From Theobroma cacao (Eukaryota > Streptophyta > Magnoliopsida > Malvales > Malvaceae): a stretch of 64,000 bases of DNA. The notes beneath the pieces are model-generated. The model searched no databases and had not been told where the DNA came from. It saw nothing but the letters and a program-made list of their open reading frames with translations. The stretch is taken from contig NC_030853.1 of the NCBI RefSeq assembly GCF_000208745.1, forward strand, positions 14,035,346 through 14,099,345, read 5' to 3'. A program made the position numbers and the translations under genes. Below are positions 34,828 to 47,512 of this stretch, piece after piece (positions within the stretch are counted from its first letter, which is position 1; every line of letters starts with the position of its first letter).

Positions 34828-34955
34828 CTCATGTGCACTCCCTACTCGAACATAACTGGGTCATCATCAGCTCATGTGTACTCCCACACCGCATATAGCT
34901 GGGTCATCATCAGCTCATGTGCACTCCCACACGCACATAGCTGGGTCATCATTAT
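34828..34955 (+). repeat. 43-bp tandem repeat, three units, in solo LTR B
   Basis: Units at 34828-34870, 34871-34913 and 34914-34955, each CTCATGTG(C/T)ACTCCC followed by GGGTCATCAT. Solo LTR A has a single unit near 30767-30810. Confidence 0.9.
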
Positions 34956-36207
34956 CACACAAAAATGAACATCCAATGCATAATATACATATCAACATAA
35001 TATATGAGCACTTGGATTCATCCTTTTACACATTCCACATTTTCACAAAATCCAAAACAATTTATCAATGGCTTATTCCCTGGCATACATTTTTAAAGAA
35101 AGGTTGGATAAAATCATTCAAATGTTTCGTCCAAAAACATTTACATTTCCCAAAGAATTTTGAAATGCAAGTTCACTCACCAATCTTTATTGATGTTTTG
35201 GTGGCCTCTAACTTCGACTAAGATTCTAAATGGAGGTGTGGGGTTTTGTTGGAATCTATCACACATAACAACATCACCATCAACTCAACTTGGCATTAAT
35301 ACTATTCCAAAGCTATTTTCTAAATTGATTTCTACTAGTCATTCATACTAGCTTCCAACTACCATTGAATGGCTATTATTTGCACTACTCTAGTCACACT
35401 AAAAATGATTAAACAATCTCAATAATAAAACACTCACAAATCAAATTACTAGACATTATCAACAACTAAGAATATCAACTCAATTTCAACACTCACCTTG
35501 CTAGATTTGTAATTGGATTCCTCCTCAAGAATTCCCAAACTATTATAGAGAGTCTTTCTTTCTCTTTCTAAAACACCTAGCTAGTGAGAGAAAGTATTGG
35601 TTTAAGACTTTGGAGGGTTTTTAAGGTGAAAAAGTAAAAGAGCACAAAGGGCTTGTGAAAAGGTGCACAAAAGCATGAAATTTGAGACTAACTTGAGAGG
35701 GTTATGGAAGCTTGAAGAGAACTCCCATGGAGGATAAAGAAACGTGAGAGGGAAGAAAGAAGAAGCTCTTGGAAATGTGAGAAGAAGCTGTTGGAAGATG
35801 ATATTTATAGCTCAAGCTTATCTAACTCCACTTAAATTACGAAAATGCCCTTAACAAGTTAGCTTGTTCTCCACCAATCCTTGGTGCAATCTTGTTACTC
35901 TTTTGACACTGGGATAAGGTCCATAGTAGTCTAGAAATACTCAGGTTCACGAAACTTAAAAATTTTGACCTCGAGATGAAAAATGACCATTTTGCCCCTG
36001 CCTTGGAAATCATCATTATTTTTATTTCCTTCATCATTTTACCCTTATTTTCATCATTCATTTATGCCTTAGGCCTACTTAGGCCTTAATATTGTTTAAA
36101 AGCTTACTTTTAGGGGCTCACTAAGGAAATGATGAAATTACCCTTGGTTAGTGATATCGCGTCTACACCTAGTTACGGCCCTATAAGGGTCGAGGTCACA
36201 CAAATTC

Positions 36208-36266
36208 TCATAGGATAACCTATAAAAAATTACCTTTTTGTGCTCTAGGTTCAAATTTTTTCCTAT
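36208..36266 (-). pseudogene. Copia-C integrase C-terminal sliver
   Basis: Between solo LTRs B and Y2 only about 60 bp of host element remains. It reads NRKKFEPRAQKGNFL, the copia HxRxKFxPRA(x)KGIFLGY block, confirming that both LTRs landed in the same gene 60 bp apart. Confidence 0.78.
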
Positions 36267-36271
36267 TATGA

Positions 36272-37801
36272 TGTTAGGTAAAGAAGCTTGTGAAATATAC
36301 CCAAAAGGGGGGGTGAATTGGATTTTCAAATTAAAGCTTTCTCCTTTCCCTCAAGAATAGATAAAGCATAGAACTTTAGGGACAAATCAAGAAGATAAAA
36401 GCATTCAAAGTTAATCACAACAAATGAAAGGAGAAATAAAGAGAAAAAAACACTTAGCCATAATTTTTTTAGAGGTTAGACCTTTATGGTGCCTACATCC
36501 TCTCCTTTGGTATCGTAAAGAGTTTGAATCCATTAAATGCTACCGTTCTCAACTAAGTTAAGGCATAACCTTTACAATCACTGCCTTTTGAACGTTAAAG
36601 CATAACTTATCACAAATCACTACCATTTTACAAGTTAAAGCACAACCTCTCTACCTTTTGTAATTGAGGTATAACCAAGCTTACTTTTCAAGGCTCAAGT
36701 ATAAGTTATCTACCTTTGCAAGGAGGTATAACCTTCGCAACAATGGATCACAAGATGTAGTACCTCTAGCTAGGCTAATCAAAGACTTTGAGTACAAGAA
36801 AATGAAGCAAGGATAAACGAAATTAAGGTCTCAGTTAATGCTTTGTTTTTAAGAGGATTATAGAATGAGAGATATGATCTTGAGAAATAAGGGTTTTCTC
36901 TCTTCGTGAAATGAAGCACACTTTCCTCTTCTTTTCTTGGTTCTCTCTTTTGTTTGAAATGGAGCTTTTGGAGATATATATAGCCTTTCACAAAATCTGG
37001 CCGTTAAAACAAAAGAGGAATTCAAAAATTCAAACCATTGGGGCCGCGTTAGTTAAATCTATAAATCCTCAAGAATCAAACATTACCCAACTAGAAGTCG
37101 ATTCTTCATGTTTTAGCTTTAGGCTTAATGCTCTTTGTTGTTCAGGAATTGAACATTCATCCATCTAGAAGTCAATTCTTCTTGTCCTGCTTAAAGATTA
37201 AGACATTCTATTTCACAAGAATCAATCATTCGATTTCTGAGAAGTAAATTCTTCTTGGCTTTTGAGTGTTGTTTTGAAATTTCAAACTTTAGCTTTCTTA
37301 GTCAAATTTCCCTTGAACTTCTTTAACAAATTTCCATATTTCTTTTGGCTTCTTCAACACGTTTCCAATATTTCTTCACTTTGCCTCAAGGAATCGATCA
37401 TTGGAGACTCGAGAAGTTGATTTTTGTTGTTCAGTGCTTTCCCTTATTTTTCTACCTTCATAGGAATCAACCTTTCACTTCTTGGGTGCTTAATTCTTCT
37501 GGTCCAGTAGCTTATGTTTGGTGAGAATTGATGGTCCACTCTTTGACAAGTTGATTCCTTCTTGTTACAAATAAGAAGTATAGCTTTCTTTCATAGTTTC
37601 AATACTTCACTTTTATAGGTTGATTCTTCTTTGTTGAAACTTGTTTCTAAAGCATTCAGGTAATTTTATCTTTTACAAAAAACTTTAAAAACTCTTTGAG
37701 AAAATTTCTTTCAATTCAAGGATTTTTCTTTTAGGCTCACAAACATATTTAAATCATTGAATTTTGTGATTTCAAAACTAAAGCCAATTTTAAAGCTAAC
37801 A
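36272..37801 (-). mobile_element. Solo LTR Y2 (Y family), inside copia-C integrase
   Basis: 1530 bp with TG and CA ends and perfect TATGA duplications (36267-36271, 37802-37806). Full-length homologue of Y1 in opposite orientation. Contains the same C-rich AATTCACCCCCCC tract (minus strand, near 36310) and scattered GAATCGA/TCGATTC-type motifs from about 37090 to 37630. Confidence 0.9.
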
Positions 37802-38700
37802 TATGAGATAAAGTTGATGCAAAACATAATGAACCAAAGATCTTAAGATGAGAATATGATGGTTTTTTATGAAATAACATCTTAAAAGGTGTAGTATGTT
37901 GTAAAATAGTTGTTGGAATTTTGTTTATGATATGAGCAACAACTAAAATAGCATCACCCAAAAATTTTGAAGGAAAAGATGCTTCAAACAAGAGTGGTTG
38001 AGCTACACTTAGTAGATGCTGATTTTTTTTTCAACAATGTCGTTTTGTTAGATGGTCAACACAAGAAAATTGGTGCATAATGCCTTCAGATGTAAAAAAA
38101 ATCATTAAGATGAAATTCAAAGCCATTATCGAACTTTATATGCTTAAAGGAAACATGAAATTGATTCAAAACTATGTTATAGAATGTGGGGAAAATGGTA
38201 GTAACTTCTAATTTAAGTTTCATTAAAAATATCCATGTAAATCTTGTAAATTCATCCATAACAGTAAGAAAATAACGATGTCTAGAAACTGTAGAAACTT
38301 CTTATGGCCCCAAAATATCAACATTTATAAACTCAAAAGCAAAAGTAATAGCAGGAACATGAATAGGAAATGAAAGCCTTTTTCTATTTTGCTAGTGGAA
38401 AAATCTCATAAAGTAAGCTATTTGTACATGAAACATTAGGGAAAATTTGATAAATCTGTTTTATTTTGTTGGGTGGAATGTGCTCTAATCTGAAATGCCA
38501 CAAATCTAACTTATTTGAAAAATGTGTACAAGTATTTATAAAAGGAAAAACAATTTGGCTATCATTTTGAAATTGCTAAAGCAATTGCACATCTAACTCC
38601 TTATGTAAGAAAGATAAGCCATCTCTCATTCTAGCACCCCCAATCACTTTCTAGGAAATTAGATCTTATATTATGCAATATGAATAAGTAAATGTTAAAT
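37802..38700 (-). pseudogene. Copia-C GAG-pre-integrase and integrase
   Basis: Minus strand shows LDLWHFRLEHIPPNKIKQI (GAG-pre-integrase with its HxxxxH-type zinc ligand region), then broken integrase core pieces. The end of the core is clear at 37991-37810: FEASFPSKFLGDAILVVAHIINKIPT and TPFKMLFHKKPSYSHLKIFGSLCFASTLSH. Frame changes occur about every 100-200 bp in the middle, so the catalytic D,D,E cannot be confidently assigned. Y2 cuts the frame at 37802. Confidence 0.8.
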
Positions 38701-38718
38701 ATAGTTTTTGACTCTTAG

Positions 38719-39775
38719 CTAACTTATGAACAAAAATAAGATTGAAACTAAATTAGAAACACACAAAACAATTTTCAGAACCAAATTCCTTATCTTAATA
38801 GTGCTTATATGTGAGAGTAAAATATTTGTCTTATTAGGTAATTGAACTAACATATTTTGAACTTTCTTATATGCAGTAAAATAATTAAAATTACAAGCTA
38901 TATGATCAGTAGCACCAGTGTCGAGTATCCAAGCTCCATTATTCAACATTGAACATGCTAGAATTTGTAAATTGTTAACATAAGCAAATGAACTCATATT
39001 ATGATTCGCAAGGATAAAAAGATTGGCATATTTACCTACTAGAGTTGAATTCACCATTGCAACTTTGTTTGGTTGAGTTAAAGATGTTGAAGTGCTTAAA
39101 TCAGTAGGTGATGGTTGCTCATTAATAAAAGACATGAGTTTGTGAATCTGACCTTTAGAAAGATTGAGCTGAGACATCCAACTGTTAATCACTTCATCAT
39201 CAACATCATTAGGTTGAGGCAAAAAGACTACATTATTAACAGAATGCATGGAACCTTTCTTAGCAACAAATTTGTTTTTAGTGAACTTGTAATCTATTGG
39301 GAATCCAATAAAAAGGTAACATTTCTCCTTCAAGTGCCCATTTTTTTCCACAATTAGAACATATAATCTCTATCTTGTTCTTAACGTTTCCATCAGTAAC
39401 TAAGACATAACAAATGTTTCAATTAATGGCTGAACCTTAATAAAAAACTTCCTTTGATTTTCTTCCCTCAAAACAAGATTATAAGCCTCATCTAAAGATG
39501 ACAAAGGATTCATCATGATAATCTGTGATCTTAAACTATCATTCAATCCATTAAGAAATCTAAAATCATTGTCTTTAGCATATTGATCAACAAAGTTTTG
39601 AAAACCTCCATAAGTACAACTTAGCAAAGGTCAAAATTTCCTAAGTTCTTCCCATACCAAATTGAACATAGTAAAATACAAGTCTCCTGACCTACTGCCT
39701 TGAGTGATGCCATTGAGAGTATGCTATATATTACAGATTTGCACATCATCAGGTTGTGAGAACCTATACTTAAAT
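38719..39775 (-). pseudogene. Copia-C gag C-terminal part and protease
   Basis: From 39775: FKYRFSQPDDVQ, then FLNGLNDSLRSQIIMMNPLS, the copia Gag core, then a zinc-knuckle remnant (VEKNGHLKEKC, with its first cysteines lost to a frame slip). The frame 39351-38719 holds a Q/N-rich spacer and the aspartic protease motif AWILDTGATDHIACNF, with the D-T-G catalytic triad intact. The upstream gag continues beyond the Tekay-like element at 50342. Stops near 39720, 39627 and 39400. Confidence 0.83.
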
Positions 39776-42509
39776 TGTCACGACCCGGAACCTCCCTCGG
39801 GCCCATGACAACCGCCGCGACGTCCTGATTGACACTCATTACTCGGAATGCCAATCAGAACCCCGCAAGGCTTACATATCAGTTTCTTTCCTTTTCTGTG
39901 AGCAAACAATTTTAAACACTCCATTTTAAACAATTTCCAGTAATTTTCGGCTCAAGTAAATCAAAAGACAAAAATATTTAAAAGGATTTATAGACAAATA
40001 TTACTATTCAAAATCTTGACTAAATATAGGATTTTTATGTAAAACAATATTTATAAAAACAGGTGTAAGTAAAATAAATTCATACATACAATAATTTATA
40101 AAGTTATAATGTATAATAATAATTACAATGACAAGTGGCCCATAAATTCACCAAGTGTTGGTGATAGTAACCTACTGTCTGTGAGATAGAGATGTCAACT
40201 GGAATCCTCGACAAAATAAGGTATCTACAAGCTACCACAGACCTGAAACGTTTAGAAAGGAGGTGGGTGAGATTTTTCAATCCCAATGAGTAAACAGACA
40301 TTATCATAAACATCTAAAGGCGAGTAAAATGGAGGCAAGTTTAAACAACAAATTACAAACCATTTCATAAGGTTTTCAATTTATTTCTTAAACCATAAAA
40401 TATTTGTAATTTACCAAAACAATTGTTAAGGCTTCTGACTTTTATTAAAAACAGGGCTCAAGCCAAAACTAATCCTCGGGGATACCTTGGCCGAGGCATT
40501 TAACCGAGTTCGCCAAGGTTGTTAAGATATTTACATGTGAAGCACATTTTTATTTTTAAAACAAGCCGTTCCTTGGCGTTGCCGAGTTACACATTCACGT
40601 GGGGGTTCAACGTGAAGTGAGCTCTAATACTACCCCAGGAGTTACCCTCCTCGCCTCTACAACTGAAGTAATTATATAACCGAGCTTACCGTGCCCCTCT
40701 AATAGGCAGTCCACGAAAACCCGTCACTGCAGCAACTAACCCACCAATTTTAATAAAATTTCAACAGTATAACGTGGCTTTTATTTATTTACCCAGCCTG
40801 CATAGTAAAAACAACTTACATTTATTCCCAAGGCAATTATAACATATAGCCACATATACTCATATATCATAAGCCATTCATTTTTATTTGTCATGTTTAT
40901 TTCTAAAACATCAAAAATCTCATTTTAATCTCATTTTCATTTCATAAAATCCATGAAGAGCATTTAAAAATAAACTCTAGATAATTTACAATAATAATAG
41001 GTTTACTCACCGTTTGTACAAATTAACTAATTTTTAGGTGCCCCGATCACTGTTCGTAGAGTATTACTTCCTTGCCTTTACCGGAAGGCTCTCCTCCTAA
41101 ATACATTACAAAATTTACACAATTCACCACATTGATTCTAAATCACTATATAATTGACTTAAATCCTATACTAACGCACGGTATGAAATGCAATAGCCTA
41201 AAACGGCTTAAACGCGGTATTAACCTATTTTTGGCACTTTACCGGTTAAATTGCTAACGCGTTCCATTTTAGCTCTAAATTGTCCCATTTTCTCTCCAAC
41301 ATTTCTAACCATTAAATACCAGCCAATAACCTTCTAAAATCACCAAAATCAGCTCACTTTCCTTTTTGAAAAATTCGGTCAAAAATGGGACATTAACTCG
41401 GTAAATTTTTCACTTTGTTTTTCTATCACATTTAACCATTTTTCATCATTTGCTCTTCATTTCTCTTAGAATAAAAATCAGTTCATCATCATTGTATATC
41501 AATGCACATTCAGCCAAGGGTGGGTATTGTGAAAATTTCATGCTTTCTTGCCCAATTTAATTTATATACACATTTAGCTAACTAAAATTACCAATTTAAC
41601 TAAAAATCAAAACCTAAAAATTCCAAAATCTCTCCCCTAGAATTTCGGCCAGCCCTTGGTTTCACTTTTTGATCTCTCTCCTCAAGCATGCTAAATGGAA
41701 ACAAAGGCATAGAAAAGGTAGAAATCAAGCTAAAGTCGAAAAATCTTACCGTTAGACACGTAAACGGGTGAAAAATGCGATTTCCCCTTTGAATTTTCTA
41801 GTTTTCCTTTATTTTTCTCTTTTCTTCCTTTCCTCTCTATTTTCTCTCTTGTTCTTTCCTTATGGCCGGCCAGCACTTAATATGGGGTTTAAATGGGCTG
41901 CCTTTTCATTAAAATAATATTAAACCATAAAAAAATGCCATGTGTCACTTTCCCATTGGTCCGTGTTTAAAATTTCATCATTTAAACTTCAATTTTTCAC
42001 CACTTAACATACCATAGTTTTTCATACCAAAAATAAATAAATCCTATGATTTTGACAAGTTTTGGGTGGTGAAAATTATGGTTTTTACCCTGAAATGATA
42101 AAATTACCATTTTGCCCCTATGTTTCGAAAATTGCCGAAATTGAAATTTTTCACTTCCTATCATTAAATTATACTCCAAACAGTTAATCTTGATAAAAAA
42201 TTTCACTCCATGATCAAATTATTATCTTATGTGGAAAAATAACGATTTTGCCCCTAAACATCAAAATTTTCAATTTTACCCCAAATGAACCCTCGAACTC
42301 TGAATAATCATTTTTAGTCATTCTTCAACTGTAAAATATTAAATTTCATTCTACGGTTCCTATTTAAATTAGTTGGAGGTTAAATCCACTCAAGTGTACC
42401 GTTAGGTATAATACCAGGTTTCGTCTATTCTTAGAGACTTTCCTAACGTAATAATATGCTACTCAGTGCATGTATGTCATGACATGCATTTATAGGGTCA
42501 GGTTTTACA
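39776..42509 (-). repeat. 3' LTR of the Tekay-like element
   Basis: 2734 bp, TGTCACGACCC to TTTTACA. Matches 47532-50336 with a few percent differences, mostly transitions. Lacks a segment of about 70 bp present in the partner near 48645-48712. Small open frames at 41072, 40104 and 41997 recur in the other LTR only because the LTRs are copies. Confidence 0.92.
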
Positions 42510-42512
42510 ATT

Positions 42513-45500
42513 CTACCCCCCTTTAAAATAAAATTTTGACCTTAAAATTTCACTTACCAAATTCGACAATAGATGCGGGTATTGGTTCCTCATCTGATGC
42601 TCTACTTTCCATGTCATTTCCTCCATTCGAGCACTTTTCCATAACACTTTAACCATTGAAATACTCTTGTTCCTCAGTACTCGATCCTTTCGATCCAAGA
42701 TACTTACAAGTTGCACCTCGAACTTCAAATCGTCATGCAACTCGATCGGAGGTGCTTCGAGGATGTGAGAGGGATCTAGTACATATTTCTTAAGCATGGA
42801 GACATGGAAAACGTTGTGGATCCGATCTAACTCCGGAGGTAGTTCTAACTGATAAGCCACTGGTCCAATTCTCTCAATGATTCGGAATGGTCCAATGTAC
42901 CTCGGGTTAAGCTTTCCCCGCTTCGCAAATCGAATCACACCTTTCCACAGAGAAACCTTAAGAAAAACTCTATCATCGATCTCAAACTCCAAGTCTTTTC
43001 TCCATTTATTTGCATAGCTCTTCTGCCTATCCTATGCTACCTTTAGCCTCTCTCGTATAACCTTGATCTTGTCATTAGTTAGCTCAATCAATTCCACACT
43101 AGCTAACTTTCTTTCACCCACTTCATCCCAACAAAGTGGAGTACGACATTTCCTTCCATATAAAGCTTCGTACGGTGCCATACCGATGCTAGATTGGAAG
43201 CTGTTGTTGTAAGCAAATTCCACTAATGGTAAGTGTCTATCCCAACTCCCAAGAAAATCCATGACACAAGCCCTCAACATATCTTCCATAGTCTGGATAG
43301 TCCTCTCTGATTGACCATCCGTCTATGGGTGAAAAGCAATGCTAAATTTTAATTTAGTTTTGAGAGCTTGAAATTTTGGCCAAAATCGAGAAGTGAATCG
43401 AGGATCTCTGTCTGACACTATAGAAACGGGAACTCCATGTAGCCTCACAGTCTCATCTATATAGAGCTGAACCAGCTTCTCAATAGAGTATATACTATAG
43501 ACAACTAAAAAGTGAGCGGACTTAGTCAACCAATCTACGATCACCCAGATCGCATCCTTTCCCCTCTATGTCCGCGGCAGTCCCAAAACAAAATCCATAG
43601 TTACATGCTCCCATTTCCACTCGGGAATAGGTAAAGACTGAAGTGTACCTGTTGGCTTCTGATGTTTCACCTTAACTTGCTGACATGCGATACACTTTGC
43701 TACGAATTCTGCTACGTCTCGCTTCATACCTAGCCACCAATAATTCTCCCTGATAGTCCTATACATCTTGGTGCTTTCGGGATGTAATGCATAGGCAGAA
43801 GAATGGGCTTCTTCCATGATCGCCTGTCTCAACTGGTTTCCCTCAAGAACGCAAACTCGATCTCTAAACATTAAAACGTTATCCTCTCCGAATCTAAACT
43901 CACTGACTCCCCCATCGGTCAGTTTTTAAATTTCTTTTCTTAACTCATCATCAGACCTCTGAATGTCCTTAATCTGATTAAGTAACAAGGTCGCACAATG
44001 AAGCTTGCCAATAAGGATCCATCCTCACCATTTCTCAACTGGACCTCAAGAGATTTCATCTCTAATAATGTTGAAAAATAACAACTCTGAAATGCTGCTA
44101 AAGACAATGAAGACTTATGACTTAAGGCATCAGCTACAACGTTCGTCTTTCCCGGATGATAGTCTATCACCAAGTCATAATCTTTTATCAACTCCAACCA
44201 TCGCCTTTGCCTCAAATTAAGCTCCTTCTGAGTGAGCAAATATTTTAAACTCTTGTGATCCATAAATATCCGACAATGCTCACCATACAAGTAATGCCTC
44301 TAGATTTTTAAAGCAAATACCACTGCTGCTAACTCTAAATCATGGGTAGGGTAATTTGCTTCATGCTTCTTCAACTGTCGAGAAGCATAAGCTATTACTT
44401 TCTCATCCTGCATCAACACACACCCTAACCCCAACTTAGATGCATCACTGTACACCACAAATCCCTTACCACTCACAGGAAGTGTTAAAACGGGAGCGGA
44501 GGTTAACCGGTTCTTTAGCTCTTGAAATCGATTCTTGCAAACATCATCCCACACAAACTTAACTTCTTTACGAGTTAGACGGGTCAAAGGAGCTACTATT
44601 AAGGAAAACCCCTAAACAAACCTCCGATAATAACCGACTAATCCGAGAAAACTACGAATCTCCGTGACTGTCTTAGGTTGCTCCCATTGTAAAATTGCCT
44701 CTATCTTCTTAGGATCAACATATATTCCAGCTCTCGATACTACGTGTCCCAAGAATACCACTTCCTGTAACCAAAACTCACAGTTCAAAAACTTTGCATA
44801 CAACTGCCTTTCCCGTAAAGTCTGTAATACTATACGCAAGTGGGTAGCGTGCTCATCATTATCTTTCGAGTAAACCAGGATGTCATCAATGAACACAATA
44901 ACAAACTTGTCCAAGTAAGGGTGGAACACCCTGTTCATGAGATCCATAAAAGCTGCTGGTGCGTTAGTTAACCCGAAAGGCATGACCAAGAACTCATAAT
45001 GACCGTACCGAGTCCTGAATGCTGTCTTGGGTACATCCTGTTCTTTAATCCTCAATTGATGATACCCAGACCTCATATCAACCTTAGAAAACACTGTAGC
45101 TCCCTATAATTGATCGAAAAGATCATCAATCCTCGGCAACGGATACTTGTTCTTAATGGTCATTCTGTTAAGCTGTCGGTAATCTATACATAACCGAAGT
45201 GTACTGTCTTTTTTTTTCACAAATAAAATCGGTGCTCCCCACAGAGATGTACTAGGGCATATAAAACCCTTGTCCACTAACTTTTGCAATTGTACTTTCA
45301 ACTCCTTTAACTCTGCTGGAGCCATTCTATATGGAGGAATAGAGATAGGGGAAGTACCCGAAAGTAAGTTAGTGGTCAATTCTAACTCACGATCTGAAGG
45401 AAGTCCTGATAATTCATCAGAAATACATCAAGGAACTCACTTACTACGGGGACATTCTCTAACTTAGGTTCCTCCCTCGATACATCAATCACGTGAGCCA

Positions 45501-45942
45501 AGTATGTCGGATATTCTTTTCATACCAATTTCAAAGCTTTGAGGGTCAAGATTACACAAAACGGTAATACTCGACGTTCCCCTGTAAATACAACTTTTGC
45601 TCCCTCTAAGCTCTAGAGAATCACTTCTTTCTTAAAACAATCCACCTTTACTCGATGAGTGGACAACCAATCCATACCCAAGATCAAATCAAAGTCCCGA
45701 ATCTCCAAAGGGATTAAATCACCCATAAATTCTTTTTCCCCAACTTTAATACCACAGTCTATATAATACGTATTTCTTACTAACCGCTCCCCTAGAGGAG
45801 TATGCACTACAATCTCTTCCTCTAATGGTGACAGGTTCCTATTTGAGAATGATGCAAATGATATGCTCACGTATGATCTATCGGAGCCTGAATCTATCAA
45901 AACATGTGCATCTCTATCAAACACAATCATAGTACTTGTCAT
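42513..45942 (-). pseudogene. Tekay-like pol: protease, RT, RNase H, integrase, chromodomain
   Basis: Segments read in family order on the minus strand. Protease: VLIDSGSDRSYVS (45900). [25 protein letters not shown], then FIDDILVYS (about 44890), the F/YxDD active site. RNase [16 protein letters not shown] and [14 protein letters not shown]. Integrase zinc finger: His and Cys ligands in AHSSAYALH and CIACQQ. Core: MIVDWLTKSAHF, VSDRDPRFTSRFW and, just past a TAG, DGQSER, so D,D,E all survive. Tail: [18 protein letters not shown], then a chromodomain-like [12 protein letters not shown] ... [13 protein letters not shown] (about 42700-42560). Stops, nearly all TAG, lie at 45613, 45104, 44612, 44300, 43566, 43323 and 43032 (lowest base of codon). 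There is also a TGA at 45520, a TAA at 43940, and frame slips near 45420 and 44000. Confidence 0.9.
42516..42524 (-). other. Polypurine tract of the Tekay-like element
   Basis: Minus strand AAAGGGGGG, six bases before the 3' LTR. Confidence 0.85.
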
Positions 45943-46005
45943 TATGCTAGGTCAAACTCGAGCTTTATCCTTAGTCACTGCAAAAATCCTGATCGAAATC
46001 TAGGG

Positions 46006-47333
46006 CTACGGTCTGGAAGATGGTTGCTCTGGGGTATTACTCCCCATGCCTGACCGTTTCACTAGGCCCTGTCTAGACTGTGATCCTGAAGTGTCTCTCT
46101 GTGGCATACTAGGATGAGTCGAAGGAGTAGAAGTAGCTATTGTGCCCCGTCTCAATTGAGGATAATCTCTCTTGACATGCCCTTGTTGGCCACATTGAAA
46201 ACACTTTACAGCTTGTCTACATGACCCAACATGAAATCCTCCGCAATTACGGCATCTGTCCAATCCTCCTGAAGTTCTCCCCTGACTACTCATCACTGGC
46301 CGATCAAATCTAGAAGATCTCGGCTATGACTGCTGAGATGAAAGTCTAGTGGATGCCACAGATGCAGAGGTAGTACTTCCTGCAGTAGATGTCAAATCTC
46401 TGCCTTTCTTTGAAGACTGACTCAGGAATGTAGGCGGATTCCTTATGTTTGCGAACTCAGCTCGGATCCGTCTATTCTCAATGGCGAGCTTCTCAGCCCG
46501 TAAGGCCATCTGCACAACTTTCTTATATGACTCCTTGCCAGTCACTATCATACGCTCCCGTATCTCATTACAGAGTCCCTCCTCAAAGTAGTTTACCTGG
46601 TCTTGTTCCAATCTCACCAACTCAGGTACATAAAGTATCAGCTCTTTAAAACGAGTTTCATACTCCTCAATGGTCATGTTCCTTTGTTTCAAACTCAGAA
46701 ATTCTCTCTTTTTCTCTTTCTAATGGAAATAGGTGTAGTATTAACCATCGAACTATCAGAGAAAATCCGTCCAAGTCAGCGATATAGGAGAGCGAGACTT
46801 TACTGAATTCCACCAGGTACGGGATCTCTTATCAAGTAACCGTGTAGCCACCTTCAATTTCATCTCATCATCTAATCCTATATCTGCCAGTGTCTCCGAT
46901 ACCTAAATAACCCAATTCCTAGCTGCGATCGCGTCCAACTCACCAGTAAACGAGACGCAACCTAACTGTCTAGCTTCCTTCAATTTCTTAGAAATGGAGA
47001 CGTCCAGTGTCTGGGGTGGAATAGGAGGTGGTGGTACTGGGGCTGTTATAGGGGAAACAGCGGGTGGAACTGGACCAGCCTTAGCCTGACCCGTAAGAGT
47101 AGCGAGAAAAGTCGCTAATGCCTGACCTGCCTCCGGTGTCATGGCAGGTACGCCAGGAGTAGCAACAGGTGGTGGAGGAGGTACAGGAATGTCCGTAGAC
47201 TCAGCAGTAGGAACTGCTCTAAAAGAAGAGCAGCGGACTCCTCTTCTATGGAACCCGACCGACTCTGTCTAGGGCGACCCCTTCCCCTACCGGTAGATCT
47301 AGTGATAGGTGGTAGCTCACGTTGAGAAGGCAT
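46006..47333 (-). pseudogene. Tekay-like gag
   Basis: Starts at the ATG at 47333 (minus), about 190 bases inside the primer site: MPSQRELPPITRSTGRGRGR, the basic start usual for this lineage. A frame slip near 47225 leads into a Pro-rich stretch and KKLKEARQLGCVSFTGEL (47142-46903). The capsid core is MTIEEYETRFKELILYVPEL (46692-46324) and the zinc knuckle CFQCGQQGHVKRDY, in which the last Cys is Tyr. TAG stops at 46903, 46324 and 46006 (lowest base of codon). Structural nucleocapsid precursor, inactive. Confidence 0.87.
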
Positions 47334-47512
47334 AATGATCTACAAAAAGAACGGAATTGGTTTAGACGACTTAAGACTCTATATGCATCTTCATGTAACT
47401 AACTAATCTTAACTGGGCCACACTGACATTGTAAATTATTTTAAAATAACTTTAAATCCAATAACTTTAAAATCAAAAACTTCTTTCAAAATCATAAACT
47501 TTTAAACCAAAA

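Larger units (their letters stand above)
33677..36202 (-). mobile_element. Solo LTR B (chromovirus-type), inside copia-C integrase
   Basis: 2526 bp, TG at 33677 to CA at 36202, with perfect AATTC duplications (33672-33676, 36203-36207). Homologous to solo LTR A over most of its length. Its right end stops where A continues for another 100 bp or so, and it has a 43-bp tandem repeat (34828-34955) expanded relative to A. Carries about six copies of the palindromic CTCGYTGCAGCGAG motif between 34308 and 34690. Confidence 0.88.

Noticed and set aside
33677..36202. Treating solo LTRs A and B as the two LTRs of one element (internal region 32179-33676)
   Set aside because: Each has its own perfect target duplication (ATACC, AATTC), and the sequence between them is copia-C linker, not a gypsy body.
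41072..41257. 61-codon plus-strand frame, nearly identical to one at 48899-49084
   Set aside because: Conservation is explained by both lying in LTRs of the same element; no other sign of coding. The same applies to the pairs at 40104/47862 and 41997/49845.
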